Source: Winogradskyella psychrotolerans (GTDB lineage Bacteria > Bacteroidota > Bacteroidia > Flavobacteriales > Flavobacteriaceae). From it: a stretch of DNA of 64,000 bases. The stretch spans positions 124,001 through 188,000 of the forward strand of contig NZ_JAHKPN010000002.1 of the NCBI RefSeq assembly GCF_018860545.1, given 5' to 3'. Below are positions 34,399 through 42,284 of the stretch, in pieces (position 1 is the first letter of the stretch; every line of letters begins with the position of its first letter). The notes below the pieces were generated by a model that searched no databases, was not told the origin of the DNA, and saw only the letters and a list, made by a program, of their open reading frames with translations. Made by a program: the position numbers and the translations under genes.

Positions 34399-36456
34399 TT
34401 ATTTATTTAATTTATTAGCTATAAAATGGTATAATTGATAGGTAAGATCCGTGTCCTCACAAGCGTATTTGGTTAACTCATCAGTAGGTACTTCAGTAAT
34501 TAATTTACCACCTGTCATTTGCTTGAAGTTGATTTGTCTATACCCTAAATGCAATTCTGAAATTTCCTTTAAACCATGTTTTTTTCGATTAGGGTCTAAG
34601 AAATGGTCAAGTATCATGGTGTCTTCAAAACGTCCTAAAACAGGTATTCCATAGCGATGTAAGAATTTAAGATCGAATTTGGCATTGTGGAACACTTTAG
34701 TAATATGCTCTGCCGTTAAAAACGTAAGTAATGGTTCTATAAACAATAATGCTTTGGCTTTATGTTTTGGAAATACAATGTTATAGCCCGTGCGCTTTTT
34801 AAACGTCAATGACATACACACAATATCATCCTGAAAACAATCAAATCCTGTCGTTTCCAAATCAACAGCTAAAACCTCATCTGAATGATCTTTAAAATGT
34901 TTTATCATTTTGTTAACCAGACGAGTCATTTTGTTGGGTGTATCGACTGTTTTATAATCGGTATCAACATCTTCAATTGTTAATAGTGTTTGTTCAGCTT
35001 CTTGCGTAATAATTTCAAAGAATGCCTTAGAATTTGAAGGCGTCTCTTTATAAGATAAATTCTTGTATTCACAGTATTTCTTTAGTTTTACAGTAAAAGT
35101 GCGCTGTGTCGGAGCATAACGTCTATCAACATAGCCGCCATTTTTGAACTCGTTAAACAGTTCCTTTTTATGATGTTTAGATTTTTGATCAAACTTTTCA
35201 TCCAAAAAGTCTAAAAGGTCTGCGCCTAATTCATTAATCAGTCTTCGCTCAATAAGGTTTACAGGATTAGCATCAACAAGTCCGTGGTTTAAGTAATATC
35301 GAATACAAAAGATAATGAATAGTGTTACTTCATTCCATTCAAATTCATCCCAATCTTCAAAGAACTGTTGTTGAAATTCATCATATACAGTTAAATGAGA
35401 TCCATAATGTTCAGATAGTTCTATTTCATATTTACGACGTTCGGTACTATGCCCAGAAGGTGCCTTAATCATAAAATTAGATGATAAAACTATTTTTGGA
35501 GAACGCTCAAAAGGAATTTCTATCTCGTGTTTGTACTTTCTATTTATGGTAAAGTTATCTGTTACGCGACCATACATACTTTCAAAATTGAAATTAGCCT
35601 TGACATCATTAATTGAAATAATATTGGTTGATGGTGTCGCTCTTTGAAAAGAAAATTGATTGTTACTACTGAAGTCCTTTCCTGGAAGTTCACACAACTC
35701 CCTAAAATAACTCAACGTCTTAATTAAAAGACTTTTACCTGTTCCTCCTTGAGCTGCGTTAAGCTCATTTATAGACTGATCTAACAGAATAATAGCCTTG
35801 GTATTTGACGCCTTTTTGAATCGATGAAGTAGATAACCTATTAAAGATAAAAACGCTTTAGATCGCTGTATTTTCTTATCCGATATATTGTAGATGAATT
35901 TGGAAAAATTGGTGTTACGAAATAGTTTCTTGACTTTTTTGGGATTAAAATGTTTTTTGATAATCTGCTCTTGGAAAACATATCCATCTAGGTCTTTGTA
36001 ATCAATAAGCTCAAAACCGTCCTTGGTGATCTTGACAACGGTATTTTTGAAGTATAGAAAACAACTATCCTCAGTATCAAAATGAGTGTTAATGTTAATA
36101 GTAGGTAAAAACTTAAGGTTAAGCGGACTGAACAATAGAGGTGTCTTATTAATCCAAGCACTTTCAATTTGATCAATATAAAGACCATCAATCATATTGT
36201 TCTCGGAATTATCCTCTAACCATTGTCTAACCAAAGTGATAGTTTCTGAATGGTCCTTCACTATATAAACAATACTGCCAACTATTCTTACTATCTGATA
36301 AACACCATTTATAAAAGCATAACGAAACCCTAGTTCGCCTAGAAATCTGATAAAATTTAATGTTGAGACTTTAACTTTACCTGCGTCTTTACCTTGTTCA
36401 ATGACAAACCATGGCTTAGAAATAATTTGATATACTGTAGGAAGTGTTTGTAGCAT
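34399..36456 (-). CDS. SF3-type helicase fused to a Pol I-like 3'-5' exonuclease
   Basis: The 685-residue protein has an N-terminal region of unknown fold (1-200), then an SF3/primase-helicase-type ATPase core with Walker A AAQGGTGKSLLIK (G237-S242), IISINDVKANFNFESM (Walker B-like), and SPKIVLSSNF (SF3 motif C with polar Asn at 327). The C-terminal 160 residues are a DEDDy exonuclease: VDLETTGFD (D532, E534), FHNAKFDLKFL (D595), KYACEDTDLTYQLY (Y664, D668). In ordinary Pol I this domain is joined to the polymerase; here it is joined to the helicase, and the polymerase follows as the next gene with no gap. Likely function: unwinding and proofreading for island replication. Confidence 0.85.
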   Translation of the reverse strand: MLQTLPTVYQIISKPWFVIEQGKDAGKVKVSTLNFIRFLGELGFRYAFINGVYQIVRIVGSIVYIVKDHSETITLVRQWLEDNSENNMIDGLYIDQIESAWINKTPLLFSPLNLKFLPTININTHFDTEDSCFLYFKNTVVKITKDGFELIDYKDLDGYVFQEQIIKKHFNPKKVKKLFRNTNFSKFIYNISDKKIQRSKAFLSLIGYLLHRFKKASNTKAIILLDQSINELNAAQGGTGKSLLIKTLSYFRELCELPGKDFSSNNQFSFQRATPSTNIISINDVKANFNFESMYGRVTDNFTINRKYKHEIEIPFERSPKIVLSSNFMIKAPSGHSTERRKYEIELSEHYGSHLTVYDEFQQQFFEDWDEFEWNEVTLFIIFCIRYYLNHGLVDANPVNLIERRLINELGADLLDFLDEKFDQKSKHHKKELFNEFKNGGYVDRRYAPTQRTFTVKLKKYCEYKNLSYKETPSNSKAFFEIITQEAEQTLLTIEDVDTDYKTVDTPNKMTRLVNKMIKHFKDHSDEVLAVDLETTGFDCFQDDIVCMSLTFKKRTGYNIVFPKHKAKALLFIEPLLTFLTAEHITKVFHNAKFDLKFLHRYGIPVLGRFEDTMILDHFLDPNRKKHGLKEISELHLGYRQINFKQMTGGKLITEVPTDELTKYACEDTDLTYQLYHFIANKLNK

Positions 36457-36460
36457 GTTA

Positions 36461-36757
36461 TTAGTGTTTTAAAGATTTAATGAAATGTTCTACTTCAGAA
36501 AGTTTGTAGCGTTTAGCCCCATCAATGTCATAGACAGGGAAGTCTTTATATCTGCGTTTGACTTTGTAAAAATGAGCTGTAGAAATTTGAAGAGCTTCGC
36601 ACAACTCTACATCTTTTAAAAGTTTTTCACTCTTTATTGGCATTCCAACTAGAGCATTAGACTGCTTAGACAGTGCATCGACAACACGCTGTGCTATCCG
36701 ACTTTCTAATTCCGAAAAAGCTTTGTAAAGATGATATTGTAGTGCGTCCTGCTCCAT
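36461..36757 (-). CDS. AlpA/MerR-like helix-turn-helix protein
   Basis: The 98-residue protein has a C-terminal winged helix of the HTH_17/excisionase type: LLKDVELCEALQISTAHFYKVK, a basic YKDFPVYDIDGAKRYKLSEVEHFIKS wing and helix (about 45-96). The N-terminal half is a helix suited to dimerisation. Such proteins (AlpA, Xis) control integrase expression and excision in satellites and islands, or switch on replication genes. It lies 4 bases before the helicase gene and 54 bases after a 17-base palindrome, so it may autoregulate the replication operon. Confidence 0.7.
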   Translation of the reverse strand: MEQDALQYHLYKAFSELESRIAQRVVDALSKQSNALVGMPIKSEKLLKDVELCEALQISTAHFYKVKRRYKDFPVYDIDGAKRYKLSEVEHFIKSLKH

Positions 36758-36810
36758 AACTTTCTGTGTTATGAAGCAAATTTATTGTGAAATTAGGCGC
36801 GTCTGCCTTT

Positions 36811-36846
36811 CTCGTAATAGTTACGAGTTTTTACACATTTTACGAG
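36811..36846. promoter_or_regulatory. Palindromic operator candidate for the AlpA-like operon
   Basis: CTCGTAATAGTTACGAG (36,811-36,827) is a perfect 7+3+7 palindrome, and a third half-site TTACGAG recurs at 36,840-36,846, 19 bases after the second arm. It sits 54 bases upstream of the HTH gene start. The arrangement fits binding by a dimeric regulator. Confidence 0.55.
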
Positions 36847-36853
36847 AGGTGTT

Positions 36854-37753
36854 TTATTTCCTAATCAACAGGTTAGAACCGTAGGTTTTTAAGAAGGTAT
36901 TTAAATCTTTTCCTATTGCTTTATCACGAACTTGTGGGAAAGCATTGTACATAATTTTTGCGAAGTCAGTAAGAGTAGGTGGTTGTAATTGTGTTTTTGA
37001 ATAAAATTCTTTTTGCTTATCAGATAGATTTTTTCTTGAGTTCATTAATTTTTCTATCCTCTCATTATGTGCCTTAAGTTTTTTTTCGAGGACATACTTA
37101 TAGTCCTTATCATAACGTTTTTTAACGATATCAATTTGTTCTTTAATATCCTTTAAATTATCTAACTCTATATAAAGTAGTTTTGTGTAATATAGGTTTG
37201 TCCCAAATTCAAACGAGTTATAGAAAAACGCATTAGCATCTTGATTTGTCATAATCTCTTGCATAGTTTTTATAAAAAACTTTTTAAAATCTGATGGCTT
37301 ATAGTGAAGTTGTATTTTGTAGTCGATCTCACCTTGATTAAAATAACTAGAATATTGGTCAAAAGAGACTTTATGAATTAACAACATTTTAAATCGTCTC
37401 TCAGCCGTTATTTTATAAGAATTGAGGATTGCTACCAGCCGACTTCTGTTAAGTCTAAGTTCTTCCTTATAATCATGAAATAGTTCCTCTTCTCCTACTT
37501 CTGCATAAGACTGTTCTTGTTGATCTAACCACTTACTTAAAAATGACTTTTTCTCAGAACTATTAAGATAAATATCTAAATATTTGCAAATAAAGTGTTG
37601 TTCTCCAGTGTCAAAATTCCCGAAATGTTGTTTAAAATATTCTTTATCAAGTTTGTTTTCAAACAGATTATCTATGAAACTAAACACTTTTACGGCAGAT
37701 GCTGTAGTAATTTGTGTAATTGCTGTTTTTGTTCTGTCAGATCTACTACTCAT
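36854..37753 (-). CDS. Hypothetical island protein
   Basis: The 299-residue, charged, mainly helical protein has a lysine-rich coiled-coil-prone segment (about 205-255; DIVKKRYDKDYKYVLEKKLKAHNERIEKL). There is no signal peptide, and I recognise no domain. It is the island gene nearest the tRNA and is read on the same strand as the replication block; the palindrome at 36,811 separates it from the HTH gene. Proteins of similar size and helical character accompany AlpA/helicase modules in Bacteroidota islands, but no function can be given. Confidence 0.55.
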   Translation of the reverse strand: MSSRSDRTKTAITQITTASAVKVFSFIDNLFENKLDKEYFKQHFGNFDTGEQHFICKYLDIYLNSSEKKSFLSKWLDQQEQSYAEVGEEELFHDYKEELRLNRSRLVAILNSYKITAERRFKMLLIHKVSFDQYSSYFNQGEIDYKIQLHYKPSDFKKFFIKTMQEIMTNQDANAFFYNSFEFGTNLYYTKLLYIELDNLKDIKEQIDIVKKRYDKDYKYVLEKKLKAHNERIEKLMNSRKNLSDKQKEFYSKTQLQPPTLTDFAKIMYNAFPQVRDKAIGKDLNTFLKTYGSNLLIRK

Positions 37754-38015
37754 ATTGGAAAAATGGGACTAGTGTGAGGCTACTTAATTTTATAACCTCG
37801 TCAAATGTAGTTAATTTGAGTGATTGCTAAAAATAGAAACTTTGAGAAGCTCTTTAGGCACAATACTTCAGAGCTACAAAGTAAAACTTAACTTTTATAA
37901 AAGTTTAATCACAAAATCACAATATTATTATTTTCGAGAATAAACACAATCTCTCGGAAGTCAACAATAGCAGGTGTTTCAGTAAAGGATTGAGCATATA
38001 CTTGAGCTCAATAAA
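37754..38015. other. Island end without genes
   Basis: This is AT-rich sequence between the last island gene and the terminator beside the tRNA. It holds an inverted repeat ATTGAGC/GCTCAAT (37,989-38,012) and AAGGATTGAGCAT (37,985-37,997). The latter is nearly repeated near the other island border as AAGGTTTGAGCAT (5467-5479). These could be accessory recombination sites. Confidence 0.35.
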
Positions 38016-38051
38016 AAAAGCCTCGAATATCTTATTGATAATCAAGGCTTT
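38016..38051 (-). terminator. Terminator after the tRNA gene
   Basis: Arms AAAGCCT and AGGCTTT enclose an AT-rich loop. On the minus strand the stem is followed by a run of seven T. It lies about 15 bases beyond the tRNA 3' end. By the integration model this copy came with the island. Confidence 0.7.
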
Positions 38052-38065
38052 ACAAAGTATAAAAA

Positions 38066-38078
38066 GTGGTCCCACATG
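38066..38078 (-). repeat. Proximal att-site copy at the tRNA 3' end
   Basis: GTGGTCCCACATG forms the acceptor-stem end and part of the T-arm of the intact tRNA. It is identical to 5351-5363. The island lies on its 3' side, as expected when a tyrosine recombinase rebuilds the tRNA end. Confidence 0.65.
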
Positions 38079-38140
38079 GACTCGAACCATGGACCACCTG
38101 ATTATGAGTCAGGTGCTCTAACCAACTGAGCTATAGGACC
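38067..38140 (-). tRNA. tRNA with CAU anticodon (Ile2 or elongator Met)
   Basis: The 74-base gene reads GGTCCTATAGCTCAGTTGG... on the minus strand. Acceptor GGTCCTA pairs with TGGGACC, the D-arm has AGCTCAGTTGGTTAGAGC, and the anticodon stem CCTGA/TCAGG holds loop CTCATAA with anticodon CAT. The T-arm has GGTTCGAGTCC, and the discriminator base is A. CCA is not encoded. A CAU elongator-type tRNA may be Met, or Ile decoded through lysidine at position 34; sequence inspection alone does not settle it. It serves as the integration site of the island. Confidence 0.95.
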
Positions 38141-38224
38141 ATTGACAATTGTCAATCTCTTTATTACTAAAGAGTGTGCAATATTACTACATATTTTAAA
38201 ACTCTACAAGAAAAATAAACCGTT

Positions 38225-38632
38225 TTAATCCTTTATATCTTGACACAGCTCAATTAAAACTCCATTTGTGGATTTTGGATGTAAAAAAGCAATCAATTTA
38301 TTATCCGCTCCTTGCTTTGGTTTTTTATGAATCATGGTAAAACCTTCTGCCGTTAAGCGTTGTATTTCCGCTTCAATATCATCAACGGCAAAGGCTATGT
38401 GGTGCATGCCCTCTCCTTTTTTCTCAATGAATTTAGCAATTGGACTCGCTTCATTGGTGGCTTGGAGTAATTCAATTTTATTGGGTCCACATTTAAAAAA
38501 AGACGTTTTCACACCTTCGCTTTCCACATCTTCAATCTTATAATGCGCTTCACCAAATAAGGCTTTAAAAAGTGCATTCGATGTTTCTATATCCTTTACA
38601 GCAATTCCTATATGTTCTATCTTTTTCATCAT
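38225..38632 (-). CDS. mce: Methylmalonyl-CoA epimerase
   Basis: The 135-residue protein is a vicinal-oxygen-chelate (glyoxalase-fold) protein with two half repeats: IEHIGIAVKDIETSNALFKALFG with ligand His7, and GMHHIAFAVDDIEAEIQRL with the central His pair. Near the end comes FLHPKSTNGVLIELCQD, whose HPKstnGvLiEL segment is diagnostic for methylmalonyl-CoA epimerase. It interconverts the 2R and 2S epimers in propionate/odd-chain catabolism, using a metal bound by His and Glu. Length is normal. It is divergent from rbfA and transcribed towards the tRNA. Confidence 0.9.
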   Translation of the reverse strand: MMKKIEHIGIAVKDIETSNALFKALFGEAHYKIEDVESEGVKTSFFKCGPNKIELLQATNEASPIAKFIEKKGEGMHHIAFAVDDIEAEIQRLTAEGFTMIHKKPKQGADNKLIAFLHPKSTNGVLIELCQDIKD

Positions 38633-38734
38633 TCTGACTGCAAAAGCAGGTATTTCTTTTATTCAGCACTCAAAATTATTAGTGCTATTTATCATTTTCT
38701 ACACTCAAAAATAAGATAATCCTTAAATATCCTC

Positions 38735-38742
38735 TACTTTTG
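38735..38742 (+). promoter_or_regulatory. -7 element of rbfA
   Basis: TACTTTTG matches the Bacteroidota TAnnTTTG element, 25 bases before the rbfA ATG. A TTG at -33 is not clear. Confidence 0.5.
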
Positions 38743-38767
38743 CAAACGATTAGTTATTATAATCATC

Positions 38768-39166
38768 ATGGAAGAATTTACACAAAGACAGAAAAAAATA
38801 GGAGGTATCCTCCAACAAGATTTAGCAGAGGTATTACAAAAAGCAGCGACTGATGGTGGTTTGCGAGGCGTTATCATTTCTGTAAGTAAAGTGAATGTGA
38901 CCACAGATTTGTCTGTAGCTAAGGTCTATCTTAGTATTTTTCCTAATAAAGAAGCGAAACCGTTATTAGAAGGTATTAAATCTAATAAGCCACTTATTAG
39001 ACACGAGTTATCCCAACGTACACGTCACCAATTAAGACGTATGCCGCAATTAGAATTTTTTATTGATGATTCTTTAGAATATATTGATGGTATTGAACGT
39101 TCCCTAAAAGGTGAGGACAACCCTCTAGAAAACCCTGATTTATTAGGTAAGCGTAAAAAATCTTAA
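38768..39166 (+). CDS. rbfA: Ribosome-binding factor A
   Basis: The 132-residue KH-type protein begins with the RbfA N-terminus (FTQRQKKIGGILQQDLAEVLQ), has VTDLSVAKVYLSIFP-like strands (VTTDLSVAKVYLSIF) and IRHELSQRTRHQLRRMPQLEFFIDDSLEY, which is the strongest family signature. It matures the 16S rRNA 5' end and helps 30S assembly, especially in the cold. The stop TAA is immediately followed by the GTG of the ABC transporter permease gene, so the two are coupled, an arrangement frequent in flavobacteria. Confidence 0.95.
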   Translation: MEEFTQRQKKIGGILQQDLAEVLQKAATDGGLRGVIISVSKVNVTTDLSVAKVYLSIFPNKEAKPLLEGIKSNKPLIRHELSQRTRHQLRRMPQLEFFIDDSLEYIDGIERSLKGEDNPLENPDLLGKRKKS

Positions 39167-40369
39167 GTGAATTTCCCTTTATATATAGCAAAACGTTATC
39201 TGTTTTCTAAAAGCAGTAACAATGCTATTAATATAATGACCTTAATTGCTTCGGGTGGAGTGATTATTGCTTCAGCAGCACTATTTATTGTCCTGTCTGT
39301 ATTTGCGGGCTTAAAAGATTATAGTCTTAATTTTTCCACATTTGTCGATCCTGATTTAAAATTAATTCCTACAACAGGAAAGTCATTTCAATGGTCTGAA
39401 AAGGATAATGCTTCCCTCTTAAAAATTGAAGGTATTGCTGTATCTTCTGAAATCATAGAAGAACGTATTTTCATTAAAACTGATAATAAAAACCAAATTG
39501 CCACATTAAAAGGCGTCGATAAAAATTACTCAAATGTTACTAGCATCGACTCTATGGTAACCAAAGGTAATTGGATCACTCCTAATAGCACTGAAGTTGT
39601 TTCTGGCTGGGGAATTTCTAATAATTTATCCTTTGGTGTTCTAGATTATATAAAGCCTCTTTCGTTTTACGTTCCTAAGGTTGGAAAAGGTCAAGCCACC
39701 TCTATTCAAGGGTATTATAATTCGGTTTATGTGACTAATGTTGGCCTATTTGATATCAATGAGCAGTTTAATAATAATTATGTGTTTTCAGATATTAAAC
39801 TCGCCAAACAATTACTTAGTTACAAAGATGATCAACGCAGTGCTATTGAGATAAAATTGAATCCTGATGCGAATGAAGACCTTATCAGATCTCAAATTGA
39901 AACTGCCTTCGAAGGTAAATTCAATATAAAAAATAGAGCCGAATTGAATGATGCCTTATTCAAAATGTTGAATACCGAAAACCTCGCTATTTACCTCATC
40001 TTCACTTTGGTAATTATTATTGCTTTATTCAATGTTATTGGTGCCATTATTATGATGATTTTAGACAAGAAGAAATCACTTAACACCTTATTTCATTTAG
40101 GTGCAGAAACCAAATCTATTAAGTCTATCTTTTTTCTACAAGGTAGTCTAATGACCATTGTAAGTGGGATTATTGGCGTTACAATAGGTTTAATTATTGT
40201 TTTTTTACAGCAAAGTTTTGAATTAGTAATGTTAACTCCAGACCTCGCTTATCCTGTTCGTCTTAGTTTCTTTAATGCCATCGTTGTTTTAGTAACAATT
40301 TTTGCTTTCGGTATTATGGCTTCTAAAATTGCTTCTCAACGCATTACACCTAGTTTAATAAAGAGTTAA
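39167..40369 (+). CDS. FtsX/LolE-like ABC transporter permease
   Basis: The 400-residue protein starts at a GTG directly after the rbfA stop. It begins MNFPLYIAKRYLFSKSSNNAIN, typical of lipoprotein-release permeases (LolC/E family). It has one transmembrane segment near the N-terminus (IIASAALFIVLSVFAGL), a large periplasmic domain (about 50-265), and three C-terminal membrane helices (about 270-390; LIFTLVIIIALFNVIGAI, then GIIGVTIGLIIVFL and the last near residue 370). It would pair with an ATPase encoded elsewhere to release outer-membrane lipoproteins. The exact substrate is inference. Confidence 0.85.
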   Translation: MNFPLYIAKRYLFSKSSNNAINIMTLIASGGVIIASAALFIVLSVFAGLKDYSLNFSTFVDPDLKLIPTTGKSFQWSEKDNASLLKIEGIAVSSEIIEERIFIKTDNKNQIATLKGVDKNYSNVTSIDSMVTKGNWITPNSTEVVSGWGISNNLSFGVLDYIKPLSFYVPKVGKGQATSIQGYYNSVYVTNVGLFDINEQFNNNYVFSDIKLAKQLLSYKDDQRSAIEIKLNPDANEDLIRSQIETAFEGKFNIKNRAELNDALFKMLNTENLAIYLIFTLVIIIALFNVIGAIIMMILDKKKSLNTLFHLGAETKSIKSIFFLQGSLMTIVSGIIGVTIGLIIVFLQQSFELVMLTPDLAYPVRLSFFNAIVVLVTIFAFGIMASKIASQRITPSLIKS

Positions 40370-40550
40370 TTTTTAAACGCGAATTTATAGTGATTTATTC
40401 GAATAGATTAAGGGCTTAAACTGAGTTGTACAACGTTTACATGGCGATTAGCAGATAATAATTAAGAAGGCGATTTTTAAAAGTCATCATAATCAACTTA
40501 TCCGCTCTGCGACTTTGCGAGAATTATAGTTGCACATCGTTATTCTGATA

Positions 40551-40602
40551 AAAAACAAACCATAACTAGAGTTTCCCTTTTTAGAATCTAGTTTTTGTTT
40601 TT
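40551..40602. terminator. Hairpin terminator between convergent genes
   Basis: AAAAACAAAC..ACTAGA (40,551-40,570) pairs with TCTAGTTTTTGTTTTT (from 40,587) and ends in a T-run; the left arm begins in an A-run, so it may act both ways. It lies between the permease gene (plus) and dusB (minus). Confidence 0.5.
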
Positions 40603-40626
40603 ATTGAAACTTAAGTTTAGCCTTTT

Positions 40627-41619
40627 CTACTCAAACTGATAATCAGAAAACTTGTCTAAAACTTCATCAAAAGCTGCAAAAACGTCTTTAGAGTCGTCGC
40701 TTGTTACCATTTTCATGCGGTATTCTTTAAAGTGTGGAATTCCTTTGAAATAATTGGTATAATGTCTACGGGTTTCAAAAACACCAAGAACCTCACCTTT
40801 CCAATCAATAGCCATTTGTAAATGTCGTCTCGCGGCTTCCACGCGTTCTGCTAAAGAAATAGGTCCTAAATGTTCACCGGTTTCAAAAAAGTGCTTTACT
40901 TGTTTAAAAAACCATGGGTTTCCTATAGATGCGCGTCCAATCATAGCTCCATCTAAACCATAAGAATCACGCATTAACATCGCTTTTTCAGGCGTATCTA
41001 CATCACCATTTCCAAACACAGGAATATGCATACGAGGATTATTCTTTACCGCTGCAATAGGTTTCCAGTCGGCATCTCCTTTATACATTTGTGCTCTGGT
41101 TCTACCATGAATAGAAATCGCTTTACACCCCACATCTTGTAGACGTTCTGCTACTTCTACGATTTTTATAGAATCGTGATCCCAACCCAATCGGGTTTTT
41201 ACGGTTACAGGTAGGTTGGTGCGTTTTACCATTTCGGCCGTTAACTGTTCCATGAGACAGATATCTTTTAAAATACCTGCTCCTGCACCTTTTGATACTA
41301 CTTTTTTAACCGGACAACCAAAATTGATATCGATGATATCTGGATTCGATTTTTCGACAATATCAATAGTTTGCAGCATGCTTTCCATATTGGCACCAAA
41401 AATCTGAATCCCAACCGGTCGTTCTTTTTCGTAAATATCTAGTTTCATAACACTTTTAGCGGCGTTACGGATTAAGCCTTCACTAGATACAAACTCGGTA
41501 TACACCACATCGGCTCCTTGTTCTTTACAAAGTGCTCTAAATGGTGGATCGCTTACATCTTCCATAGGTGCTAAAAGCAGTGGAAAATCTGGTAATTCTA
41601 TGTCTCCTATTTTAACCAA
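40627..41619 (-). CDS. dusB: tRNA-dihydrouridine synthase
   Basis: The 330-residue protein is an FMN-dependent TIM barrel: PLLLAPMEDVSDPPFRALC at the N-terminus, IDINFGCPVKKV with the catalytic Cys in NFGCP, TVKTRLGWD, AISIHGRTRAQMYKG, and IPVFGNGDVDTPEKA, GAMIGRASIGNPWFF. These are the marks of DusB/NifR3. It reduces uridine to dihydrouridine in tRNA D-loops with NADPH. Length is standard. A TAnnTTTG element lies 18 bases upstream of its start on the minus strand. Confidence 0.95.
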   Translation of the reverse strand: MVKIGDIELPDFPLLLAPMEDVSDPPFRALCKEQGADVVYTEFVSSEGLIRNAAKSVMKLDIYEKERPVGIQIFGANMESMLQTIDIVEKSNPDIIDINFGCPVKKVVSKGAGAGILKDICLMEQLTAEMVKRTNLPVTVKTRLGWDHDSIKIVEVAERLQDVGCKAISIHGRTRAQMYKGDADWKPIAAVKNNPRMHIPVFGNGDVDTPEKAMLMRDSYGLDGAMIGRASIGNPWFFKQVKHFFETGEHLGPISLAERVEAARRHLQMAIDWKGEVLGVFETRRHYTNYFKGIPHFKEYRMKMVTSDDSKDVFAAFDEVLDKFSDYQFE

Positions 41620-41636
41620 GTGTATAAATTTTGATG

Positions 41637-41644
41637 CAAAATTA
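41637..41644 (-). promoter_or_regulatory. -7 element of dusB
   Basis: On the minus strand the bases read TAATTTTG, a full match to TAnnTTTG, 18 bases before the dusB ATG. Confidence 0.5.
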
Positions 41645-41736
41645 AGGTTTTTATTAATCTTTGTTTACTGCTTTTACAAACTATGCAAAAAATGAATTAT
41701 TTTTTAATTCGTATTTTTAACAAAAACCTACTTATT

Positions 41737-42270
41737 ATGAAAAAGACCCTACTTTCATTTTTCATAGCATTTGCTATCCTTACCAATTGTAACGTCATTG
41801 ATGAATTAACTAAATTCGATTTAGATTATCAAACAAATTATACTGTTGCTCCTACAGTTTTAATCGATACTCCTTTTAGTGTAGATACACCTGATGTGAC
41901 TACAGAATCAGAATCTTCTTTTGAAAACAATAACACTCGAAAAGATTTAATTGAAAGTATAAAATTGAAAACTATAAAAATGACTATAGAGAGTCCTGAA
42001 GATGGTAATTTCAATTTTTTAAAAGAAATCTATGTGTATATCAATGCCGATGGACTAGAAGAAATAGAAATTGCAAATACTATTATTTATGAAAATACAA
42101 ACTCTAATGTTATAGAATTAGAGGTATTAGGCCAAGAATTAAAAGCCTATCTTAAAGAAGATAATTTTAATCTAAGAATTAAAACAATTACCGATGAAAC
42201 CATTAACGAAACTCATAATATTGTAGTTGATACAAAGTTTAGAGTCGATGCTAAAATTTTAGGTGTTTAG
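41737..42270 (+). CDS. Hypothetical lipoprotein
   Basis: The protein is 177 residues from the ATG at 41,737. This start gives a normal lipoprotein signal (MKKTLLSFFIAFAILTNC, Cys 18), whereas the ATG at 41,683 would add 18 residues before it. The mature part is acidic, with a beta-sandwich-like stretch (IKLKTIKMTIESPEDGNFNF, KEIYVYINADGLEEIEIAN). No family recognised. It converges on the M28 peptidase gene with a 14-base gap. Confidence 0.65.
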   Translation: MKKTLLSFFIAFAILTNCNVIDELTKFDLDYQTNYTVAPTVLIDTPFSVDTPDVTTESESSFENNNTRKDLIESIKLKTIKMTIESPEDGNFNFLKEIYVYINADGLEEIEIANTIIYENTNSNVIELEVLGQELKAYLKEDNFNLRIKTITDETINETHNIVVDTKFRVDAKILGV

Positions 42271-42284
42271 ATTAAATATCGGTT

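Larger units (their letters stand above)
5351..38078. mobile_element. Putative tRNA-targeted integrative island of about 33 kb
   Basis: A 13-base sequence GTGGTCCCACATG, the 3' end of the tRNA gene at 38,067-38,140, occurs at 38,066-38,078 and again at 5351-5363. Each copy is followed on the minus strand by its own terminator. Between them are a tyrosine integrase, an AlpA-like protein, helicase, polymerase and Rep-like genes, iterons, a six-gene defence locus and a secreted Rhs toxin locus. No ribosomal or central metabolic genes lie inside. Tyrosine-recombinase islands typically enter tRNA 3' ends and rebuild them. No conjugation or phage structural genes are seen, so it is not self-transmissible by any obvious means. 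The alternative is two neighbouring insertions rather than one. Confidence 0.65.

Noticed and set aside
5351..38078. Complete prophage or conjugative element
   Set aside because: No capsid, terminase, portal, tail, relaxase with clear motifs, or type IV secretion genes were found in the interval.
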